This document shows positions 55,735 through 64,000 of a stretch of 64,000 nucleotides of DNA, one piece after another. Under the pieces are notes generated by a model. It was not told the origin of the DNA. It saw only the letters and a program-made list of their open reading frames with translations, and made no database searches. Source of the DNA: Pollenia angustigena (taxonomy: Eukaryota; Arthropoda; Insecta; Diptera; Polleniidae). The position numbers were made by a program, and so were the translations under genes. Location of the stretch: positions 261,224,339 to 261,288,338 of the forward strand of contig OV884057.1 in the NCBI GenBank assembly GCA_930367215.1, given 5' to 3'. Each line of letters starts with the position of its first letter. Position 1 is the stretch's first letter.

Positions 55735-55841
55735 TGCTGGGTACACATAAAAGCATTTTGATGTTGATGCAATCTGGAATGAATGAAAATGAATTTAATT
55801 CACTAGATTGCGTAAAATCGTTGCATAGTGTGTACCCAGCA
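55735..55841. mobile_element. TGCTGGGTACAC hairpin element, third copy
   Basis: Same ends as 29228-29464 (tgctgggtacaca, tgtgtacccagca) and the same inner words (gatgcaatctggaatgaatg), in reverse order relative to that copy. Confidence 0.75.
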
Positions 55842-56293
55842 TAACAAGGTGTTATGCCATGTAGTGTCTAGTAGAGAACAGCTTTGTGTGATTGCAAAAA
55901 ATTCGCATTCAATGAACAACATCAAATACACACATCATGCATGAACAGCAATCAAACTTTCTCAGCCACACACATCGGTGTTGTTTCAAAATTCATTCAA
56001 GTCATGCACAGCGCATTGGCTTTGCCATTCATACCATGTTTAGCTTAGTTCGTCAATTATTGCTTTGGTAAAAAACATATACCTACAAAGAAAAATACAC
56101 AAAAATCGTTGCTCTGATGCCTATTCAGCAGTTGCTATGTATGTAGTACGTATTAGAGTTTTTTCATATGCTGGATTCGAAAGAAAAAAATATTGAAATG
56201 ATACTAAACGCACATAGGAACAAACAATTTCCATAGAAACGGAAGACTGTTTTTATTTTTTATCATTTCTTAAAAAGTACAGTAGTTCTGTAT
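55842..56293. other. No gene recognised
   Basis: Filler with no recognisable coding region or repeat. Confidence 0.45.
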
Positions 56294-56441
56294 GTGCCAA
56301 TTCACACGTTGCAAGTCTTATTGATCAGCTTGTTACCTTATAGGCGAGAACGAGTGAGAGAGAAACGTTTCTTTTCCTCTCGTCACTCTCGTTATAAAGT
56401 AGCAAGCTGATCAATAAGACTTGGAACGTGTGAATTGGGAC
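56294..56441. mobile_element. 148 bp hairpin MITE (GTGCCAATTCACAC type)
   Basis: Arms gtgccaattcacacgttgca and ttggaacgtgtgaattggga-type are inverted over about 65 bp. tat flanks both sides. Ends resemble the GTGCCGGTTCACAC family but the stem is different. Confidence 0.75.
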
Positions 56442-56529
56442 TATGTACAATGTACAATCTATTGTTGTTAATGTTGCTTGTTTCGCTTTTAAAAAACTAA
56501 ACACAAAAACAAATTGGACACAACAACTA

Positions 56530-56900
56530 CCCTGCAAATAATATTGGACTACCTGTTTCATTTTGATAAAATGGACTACTCCATGGACTGGTCCGATGTT
56601 ATGCAAGCATGGACCATGCCATTGTTAAAAAGTGTTTGTAGTGAGACGACGGGTCTTCGTTTTTTAACCACATGCTTTCGTTTTTGAACGACTTCAAAAC
56701 TAATTCAATTGAGTATACCTTGGAGTAGTTTTTAAACTACTCCTTTGTAATCCAAAGATGGGTTATATGGTCCTGCCCGATATCGTAATGTTAAATAGAC
56801 CATGTTTTTTCCATACGTTTGGGTTACTTTTGGACTAGTCCTAGTCCCTTGTGGGCTACACTTTACACGCGTGTTTGGTCTGGTCCTATTATTTGCAAGG
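56530..56900. mobile_element. 371 bp MITE (CCCTGCAAATAAT ends), copy 1
   Basis: ccctgcaaataatattgg at the left; the right end reversed is ccttgcaaataataggac. ta lies on both flanks. Inside are tggactactccatggactgg and ttggactagtcctagtccc. A second copy starts at 63718. Confidence 0.75.
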
Positions 56901-56902
56901 TA

Positions 56903-57504
56903 GTTTATTTGAAAATTATGCCTTCAACAATCATACCAACAAAGCGACTCGTACTCATACTGATTTACATTCGTCGTTGTTTCATCGAGTGGGCAATGAC
57001 TATTTGAATGCAAAAGCATAATAATGTCTGCCTTTTGACTTTTAGCAATTGTGTTATTGCGTGCGCAACAATAAATGCAAACAAAGCACTTTCAATAAAA
57101 AAACTCACACATGCACAAATCAAATGTGTAACATTTTTTACAAAATGTTTGAATGATTTCCTTAATCTACTTAAGAAGGTTTATTTTAATATTTTTTTTC
57201 TAAAATCTTCAAAAAAATCCTTCAATATAACAATAATAACAATCATAATTAACAAGTTTTCTTATTTTATTTGTGGTTATATTTAATATAATAAGCCATA
57301 CATGATAACAATGCATCATTAACAACATATGCTGCATATGTCGCATGTTAAAGTTAATGTTGACATGTTTATTTTCCATGTTGATGTCTGCACAATCACT
57401 GTAAAAACTATGCATAGACTTGTTTTCATTCAATTCCACAGTGTCTTATTATGTTATTGTCAAGCATGAATTGTGAAATTTTTTATAGTTTAACACTTGC
57501 AGGG
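56903..57504. other. No gene recognised
   Basis: AT-rich; short frames of 92 and 76 codons have no recognisable feature. Confidence 0.45.
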
Positions 57505-57730
57505 GCCTAATTCTGGCTTCCGTGATCGAGTAATTTCTCGATTCGAAAGCAATTTTATTTCAGTCGATACTGAATGAATCGAAATAATTTTTTCAGTATT
57601 GTGAAACTCAAATTAATGCTTTACAACACCGAAAAAATAATTCCGATTCGTTCAGTATTGACTGATATAATTAGATATTAAATTGCTTTCGAATCGAGAA
57701 AGTACTCGATCACGACTGCCAGAATTAGGC
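57505..57730. mobile_element. 226 bp hairpin MITE
   Basis: Arms over nearly the whole length: gcctaattctggc, cgtgatcgag and tcgattcgaaagcaattt at the left are inverted at the right. Confidence 0.78.
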
Positions 57731-59876
57731 TCCAGGTCTTTAACTTCTAATTTCATGAAAGCTCGCAAAATTAACATTTCTCATCAAAACATATGTCGGA
57801 AGCAGTGTTTAAAATACAAACAATTATATCGGGTATAATTAAAAAAAACTTCAGCAAACCTTCTTTGTCGTTTTTCTAGACTCCAACTTGTTGGCATATG
57901 CGCCAAACCTATACTGAGCTGTCAATATGTTATATTTATGTTTAAATTAAATACATACGTTTATAGATACATTTATTTTATACAAAACATGCAATTAAAA
58001 AAGTAATTTTAGACACCAATTCGAAATTTGAATAAATAAGTATTGCTTGTTAATTTAACTTTTAAAGTTTTCTTTTAATTTTAAAACAACAATTTATTTT
58101 ATTTCGTTTCTATCTTATTTGAAAAATGTATGATGTTGCTTGTTTTATTTTTAGATTTTATTTGTAAATTGAAATTCATTTATTGGAAAATCAATTATTT
58201 TATAACAGCGGTGCTTTAATACAATTTGAAAGCGCGAATAATAAATTGCACTGGGTGAACTCTAAAGCGTTAATTGCAGTGCAACCGAACAAAGTCATGC
58301 ATTCCTATTCGCAACAATCTAAACATTGACAATGTCATACGTCCTTAAATGTCTATGAGCAAATATACCTTGGTTAAGCGAAGAGACATGAGCTTCAATT
58401 GTTAAATTCGTATGTATGAGCGTTAAATTGGTTTTGTTTAATATGAAGACATTGACAAGTCTCCCTTCCCTCCCTTATGTAAATTTATCTTGAGTTAAAC
58501 TGTGCATTTATAATTTTGTTGACATTTTCTTTTACAAAGTAAACAAAACATCACGTTGCTTTGTATCGAAACAGTATCAAAACTGCATCACTGCAATGTG
58601 TTTTTTTATGTTTTAGAACTCACCCACTTTTTATTGCACCATTTTCAAATTCTCTTCAAAACCAGTTAACATTTAAAGATTGTTATTTTCTTTCTTTGCA
58701 ATTACTTTCAAACAAAGTTTTTATGGTAAATAAAAAACTTGAGTGAGTTTGGAAATATTGTTATTAGCTGTTTTATACAATAATATTTTTTTTTATTTAA
58801 TAACTATTTAGAAAATTAAATTTGATATTTTTATATGCAAATTACAACATCTAAGGTGGTTTTGCCGTCCAGAGAAAGAGTTAAGGTTACAGTTTAGTTG
58901 TTTGTTTTATAAATTACTTTATCATTTCGTACTCTATAAACTATATATTTTTTCTAGTAGACACGTAATAGAGCTATGCTTTAAGTCGTATATGTATGAG
59001 TATAATGTACTGGGCTAGAAATTTTAGACTTGTATTTATGTAGGATTTTTAACAAAATTTCAACCAGATAATAGTGAGGGAAACATTTTTATTTTTCAAT
59101 ATTGATTGTCATTAATAGAATTTAATAATTTTATATCATTTTAATCGTATAAGAGGTGAAATCAACAGTCTTTGTATAATTGATTCAAAAGAATACTTGA
59201 AGTTGGTGTTGTAAAAATAAAGACATGGTTGCAGATTGAGGTAAAATAAAAAAGTTGTAGTTGAGGTCATAGAATAAAACAGTTTTTAAAGACATTTGTG
59301 TTGAAAAACATTTATTTATAAAATAAGGAATAAAATATTACATTTAAAGCAAACTTAAAAGTCATAAATAAATAAATCTTAACAATTAATCACACATAAT
59401 AGTAATAGAGTTAAATTATATGTATAATCACACTTAGTAATTCAGAATTTGTGCCTATTTCTGCGGTTGTTCGGTTTATTTTTTAAAATTTTAAACACCT
59501 GGCATGCAGCAGTAACATGGATTCAAATAAAAAAATAAAAAAACAAAAATCCAGGTCATTTCCATAATGAAATTTTTTAAATAATCAAAATTTTTAAAAC
59601 AAATATTTTTTTCTTAAATTGTTTTAAAAATAGCTCATAGATTTAAAAACGATTATAAAAATAATAATTAAATAAATACACACATATGGGGGATTCACAA
59701 GGTTGTCGTAAAGTTGTAAAGTCATATGTTTAAAATAACTACCTTAAATATATATGACTGCTGTGGGCAACCTCTTATAATTTAGATTTTTACAATCTAT
59801 TTTTTTTACAATCTAATTTTTTTTATTTTGTTTGAAACACAACAGTATTTTTTTTTAAACAATTGTAAAATATTTA
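57731..59876. other. Gene-free AT-rich stretch
   Basis: No coding region, SINE or clear inverted repeat recognised across 2.1 kb. Confidence 0.5.
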
Positions 59877-60007
59877 GCCTGATTACGGTTGGCGTTGGCG
59901 TATACGCCTGAGTCGTTTTTTGTAGTAGATTTTAGAACAAAGATTGTGTGTTACTTTAATCTATTACAAAAAACGACTCAGGCGTTTACGCCAACCGTAA
60001 TCAGGCT
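59877..60007. mobile_element. 131 bp near-perfect hairpin
   Basis: gcctgattacggttggcg and cgcctgagtcgttttttgta at the left are inverted at the right (tacaaaaaacgactcaggcg). Stem about 55 bp, loop about 20 bp. Confidence 0.8.
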
Positions 60008-60457
60008 GGACATTATGACTAATAGCACACCTTGCAAATCCCCCAATATTAATTTCATAATAGGACCAAAAAGATGTTTGCATTCACCTTAAAAACAAAC
60101 ATAGGGAAGATAACAAATATAGACTAAAATTAAAAATGCTGCCTAATAAGTAAGTAAATAGAAAATAATTAAGGGCTTCAGAAAAATGGATGCTGGTCAA
60201 GTTTCTAAGTAACTAATATATTTATTTAGGAGTAAGTTGTTGTGTTAAAAAAGTTCTTCACTAAACATTTCTTTAGAAGAAAGATAGTTAATGTTTTTGA
60301 AATCTTTGTGTATCGGGAACATTTGAATTTCCCTATTCCTATAAAAAAGTACTTATGTACTTATTAATTTTTCTAGAAATTCAGTAAACATTTCTATTTT
60401 ATTTTATTGGTCAAACTTTTTTTTTAGAAAACGTTAAAATATTTTCGAGACAATTAG
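60008..60457. other. No gene recognised
   Basis: AT-rich filler. Confidence 0.45.
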
Positions 60458-60565
60458 TGCCGGTTCACACACGTCAAGTTTGACTCGTCAAGTCTTGTAT
60501 TTTTGGGAGAAAGGGGAAAAGAAATGGCAATCTCTTTTCCCTTGTCTCTTAAAAGCGCACTTAGA
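60458..60565. mobile_element. GTGCCGGTTCACAC hairpin MITE, broken copy
   Basis: Left arm as at 11740 (gtgccggttcacacacgtca), centre atggcaatctcttttccc. The right arm stops after ttaaaagcgca and is followed by an A tract (60570-60588). Confidence 0.7.
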
Positions 60566-60850
60566 GCAAAAAAAAAAAAAAAAAAAAATTGATAGCCAAA
60601 ACGAGATGTTTCCAAAACCCTACACCGATTGTATGCTTTGCAAAAGGGTTTTGAAGTGTAAATCATGTGTTGGACCTGTGGGTGGATATAGGCCTACCAT
60701 CATACAATTTTGAGTTGCATTTCAATCTATATAAAAATTATACCGATCGAACAAGTTAAATATGAACTCGCAGACAGACTTACAAAATCGCCCCTTGGGC
60801 GTTCTAGAAACTATAAAAATAATGTTATGAACAAAGTATAACGTTAAAAC

Positions 60851-61880
60851 CAGGGAAACCAAAAATATACAATTGCATGTTTTTCCTTATGCGACCAATG
60901 AAGGCAGAAACAATATTTTAATTTTAGAGCTTTTTATGAATTTTGGCGTCGGTTTGTTTCTGATTATTATAACGTTTGCAGCATTTTTTTGCATAATTTA
61001 GTTAAAAGAGCTTTTTTGCAGCATTTTTTTAGGTGTATAGCGCATATTTTGGCTTTTTAAGGCATATTTTATTCAATATTTTTAGACGCCTACAATAGCC
61101 TTCGCAGCAAATAAAAAAAAATTTTACTTCAATTTCGACATCTGCATTTAATTTTTACTCTAAAATTGTAAGACGAAGCAGGTTGTCATTAAGGATAAAT
61201 GTTAAGGGATTTGTATCTAGACCAATCTTTTAGTATTCCGATCGACTCAGAATCACTTTTAAAGTGATCTAACGATGTCTATCCGTCCGTCCGTCTGGCT
61301 GGTTGTCTGTCCATGGTAGCCTTGTGCGCAAAGTACAAGTTCCAATTTTGTAGATAATTTGATTAAATATGGACGAAGTCTATGCAAATTGCGAGAATCG
61401 GTCTAAAACTTCACATCCAAATTAGACTATTTGTGTCCGCAAGCTAGATAATTATGTACCATCATATTTAAATTTAATTCATCCCAAACATATTTTACTG
61501 CAAATTAAATTATTTTCGAATCGGTTCACATTTGTTCAAAGCTCTGAACCTTAAATAGCTTTAACTTCCTTTTAAATGTTAACATTTGTTAACAAATTAG
61601 CGACCGTACCTAAAACCCCTTTAAGACAAAAACCCATATGGATTTATATCTGTTAATATTCAGCGTTAACATCTCTTGTATGAATTTTAACCTAATATAT
61701 GCATAAGCGATATTTTTTTCAAATATTGTTAATAAATTGTTGAATATTTTGTCTTCAAATAAGCAATTTTTGATTTTTTAGGGCATATTTTTAACATTTT
61801 TCATTGCATATTTTCCAGTTTTTACTGCATATTTAATGCGCATAAAACGCGTTTTTTAGAGCAAATTTCTGGTTTCCCTA
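60851..61880. mobile_element. 1.03 kb hAT-like element
   Basis: CAGGGAAACCAAAAAT at the left; reversed right end TAGGGAAACCAGAAATT. Flanks gttaaaac (60843-60850) and gttataac (61881-61888) match 7 of 8. Inside are many gcatatttt words and a ccgtccgtccgtctgg stretch. No transposase was read. Confidence 0.75.
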
Positions 61881-61946
61881 GTTATAACATATATAATAAC
61901 AACAAAAATAAAATATATTTTTTGTATTTATGGCCAATTACATAAT

Positions 61947-62068
61947 GCCCAATTATGAATAAAAATTCCCCGGGGTTGTTTTCCTTTTCCCATTTTTACA
62001 ATTGAATTAACATAGGAAAAATGGCAGAAGGGAGAAAACTCCCGGGGAATTTTTATTCATAATTGGGC
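61947..62068. mobile_element. 122 bp hairpin MITE
   Basis: gcccaattatgaataaaaat, then tccccggg, at the left are inverted at the right (cccggggaatttttattcat). It abuts the target duplication of the next element. Confidence 0.78.
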
Positions 62069-62074
62069 TGATAC

Positions 62075-62299
62075 CAAGGCGAATTCATCCCAGGTAATCT
62101 CGGTACTACAACAAGTACAACTCGTACAAAAACCACAAGCAATTTGTTTTTGTAAAATCATTGTACAATGTCAAAAACAGAAATAAAACAAAACAGAAAC
62201 AAAGATAATAAAAGAGAATAAACAAAATTTTGACATCCAACAGTGATTTTAGCTAATACCAGCTGGGCTTTTAAGACCACCTGTAATAAATTCGCCTTG
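62075..62299. mobile_element. CAAGGCGAATTC element, copy 2 (225 bp)
   Basis: Ends CAAGGCGAATTCAT and, reversed, CAAGGCGAATTTAT. The 8-bp duplication gctgatac is exact (62067-62074, 62300-62307). Same family as 27932-28350, with a different core. Confidence 0.88.
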
Positions 62300-62309
62300 G
62301 CTGATACTA

Positions 62310-63469
62310 TTACTATAACTGTCAAAAAATAAATTGTTTGCTAACTGGCAGTTATAGGAATAGTTAAATGGATAAACTATAAATTGTATAAAATACATGC
62401 ACACCAACCAAAAATCAAATCATAGAAAACGACTAGAATGGAAGCTCGCAGTTTTATTTTTAAAATACAATATTGCTCTCTTCACACTTATTAGTACCGT
62501 TTGATTTCAATACAACACTTTTTATTGCTTTTTTTTTTGGTAACAAACACGAAATAAATAATTTATTTTAATAAATATTTAACTAACTTTAATTTTTAAA
62601 ATCTAATATTAAATTAACAGCATCAAATGAATTGAAAATTGATTGAATTAAATTTAAAAGCATAGTTTTTTTCCCATATTACATATATACGATTTTGTGA
62701 TACATTATGATCGGCGAAAATAGTTTTAAATACCAATCAAACTTTTAAGAAAAATCCTTCAACCCATACAATCGTAGAAATAGGGGTTTTGACTGCCCAG
62801 TAACGTTTTTGTCCTTCTGACTCGATTCTAGTCATTCTTCTATGATTCCATTGTTTAAAACCTATTTTAGTATGTATAAATAATAGTATTCTTTAGTTTA
62901 TTTTTTTAAACAGCGAGCAACTAATTTAAGAGATAACAGTTATAAGAACAAATAAAAAATAAGAAATTGAAAATAGAAAATGTTTAAAATACTTCTTAAT
63001 TGAAAAATATAAAAAGGAAGCATCGGTAATTGTCTAATTAATCTGAGATTCTGTTTTGGAAATAAGACTAGTTTGTTTTCTTTTGTTGGTTGTTATAAAT
63101 TAAATATGAATGTAGTTTTTTACGTTGTTTTTGTTTTCTAAATTAAATACAACCAAAGTTTTTTGTGTTTATAAATTAGCAATAATCAGTAGAAACATTT
63201 AACTAGACTACACACTTTTAAATATAGCAAATGTATCTTTTTTTCTGTTTTCAAGAAATAGTTTTTTTCAGATTGTTATTATTATTCCACTTAAATACTA
63301 TTACAAATTATTTTTAACAATAAGGAAATTAATATTTGTCTGAAATGTGTAGGTACATACATTTAAATTTGTATCTCAAGAAGAAAAATTATTCATTTAT
63401 TTTAAATTTTTTTATTTATTAGGAGTTGCAAATGCAATTACAAATAATATTCTATTTTAATTGTAGTAG
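62310..63469. other. Gene-free AT-rich stretch
   Basis: No gene, terminal repeat or RNA recognised. Confidence 0.5.
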
Positions 63470-63560
63470 TGCAACAGACCACAGAGTCTCTTGCGGGAAT
63501 CGAACCCACAAACCTTGCACTGATAGGCTGCTCACTACTATTTAGCCTACCGGGGCACCC
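63470..63560 (-). repeat. tRNA-derived SINE head
   Basis: The minus strand reads gccccggtaggctaaatag and a B box GGTTCGATTCCC followed by gcaagagactctg. Same family as 52516. It lacks a perfect cloverleaf, so it is not a tRNA gene. Confidence 0.7.
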
Positions 63561-63618
63561 ACTTCATTTATTAAATTATATTTTTTATTTTTTCGAAGAA
63601 TGCAACCGAAAATGGTGT

Positions 63619-63717
63619 AAAGGCTCAATTAGCTGAGAGTAACAGTAACGTTGCAAATCAGCTACTTCATTTTGTTGTATGTTAAGCAATTAAAACCATT
63701 ATAGTTAGCAGTAAGAT
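63619..63717. mobile_element. AAGGCTCAGTTAGC hairpin MITE, left half only
   Basis: aaggctcaattagctgagag and aacagtaacgttgcaaatca match 52046-52145. It is cut at 63717 by the start of the CCCTGCAAAT element. Confidence 0.7.
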
Positions 63718-64000
63718 CCCTGCAAATGAAATTGGACCACCTGATCCAATTTGATAAAATGGACTACTCCATGGACTTATCCGATGTAATGCAAGCATGG
63801 ACCATGACATTGTGTTTGTAGTTTTCGTTTTTAAACGACTTCAAAACTAATCCTAGTTTTAAAACTTCTCCTAAGTGGTCCAAAGGTGGGTTATATGGTC
63901 CTCCCCTAGGACATCGTAATGTTAAATAGACCAGGTTTTTTCCATACGTTTGGGTTACTTTTGGACTAGTCCTGGTCCCTTGTGGACTACTCTTTTCACG
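63718..64000. mobile_element. CCCTGCAAAT MITE, copy 2 (runs off the window)
   Basis: ccctgcaaatgaaattggac and tggactactccatggactta follow 56530-56900 closely up to the window end, where ggactac is shared. The right end is outside the window. Confidence 0.72.

Noticed and set aside
63470..63560. Possible tRNA gene; also 52516 and 22254
   Set aside because: A and B boxes exist, but acceptor and anticodon stems do not pair properly and the heads run into SINE tails.

Overview
This is eukaryotic, very AT-rich DNA from an insect, most likely a higher (calyptrate) fly such as a blow fly, flesh fly or house fly relative. The grounds are the intronless digestive-type S1 proteases, a fly-like equilibrative nucleoside transporter with short introns around one long first intron, and a dense load of fly-type transposons (Jockey-like LINEs, Tc1 and mariner, hAT, piggyBac-like and Harbinger-like MITEs, Helentron-like repeats, tRNA-derived SINEs). 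The species assignment is inference.

Only three intact-looking genes are visible. Two are tandem copies of a secreted chymotrypsin-like serine protease on the minus strand (4419-5234 and 10324-11145). They lie in a duplicated segment (about 4085-6605 and 9365-11520) that later received different insertions in each copy. The third is a complete six-exon transporter gene on the plus strand (37846-47739, 500 codons, Ent2-like) with an 8.1 kb first intron full of repeats. It is preceded by a short upstream ORF whose stop overlaps the main start as TAATG.

Everything else is mobile DNA and its debris. 0-9 kb: two dead non-LTR reverse transcriptases, an internally deleted mariner, a dead Tc1 transposase, and one of two copies of an unrecognised intron-bearing coding unit. 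11.7-16 kb: a decayed coding region split by two hAT-like elements with 8-bp target duplications, one of which carries a Helentron-like repeat. 17.6-25.1 kb: the most unusual object, a 5.96 kb element with pogo-like ends (CAGTAC, TA duplication), 1.3 kb inverted arms, and a centre holding fragments of two cellular genes. One fragment is asparaginyl-tRNA synthetase with its intron retained. A piggyBac-type MITE follows. 26-37 kb: a run of hAT, Harbinger-like and hairpin elements, many with readable target-site duplications. 38.2-46.2 kb (intron 1): a ~400 bp tandem array, a 2.2 kb foldback element, a hammerhead-ribozyme-like motif and a mariner remnant fused to an RNase H fragment. 48-64 kb: gene-free, with SINEs, hairpin MITEs and Helentron-like copies.

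There is no operon logic. The three genes are independent: two secreted proteases and one membrane nucleoside transporter. The biological interest lies in the nested transposon record and in the palindromic element that captured host exons.
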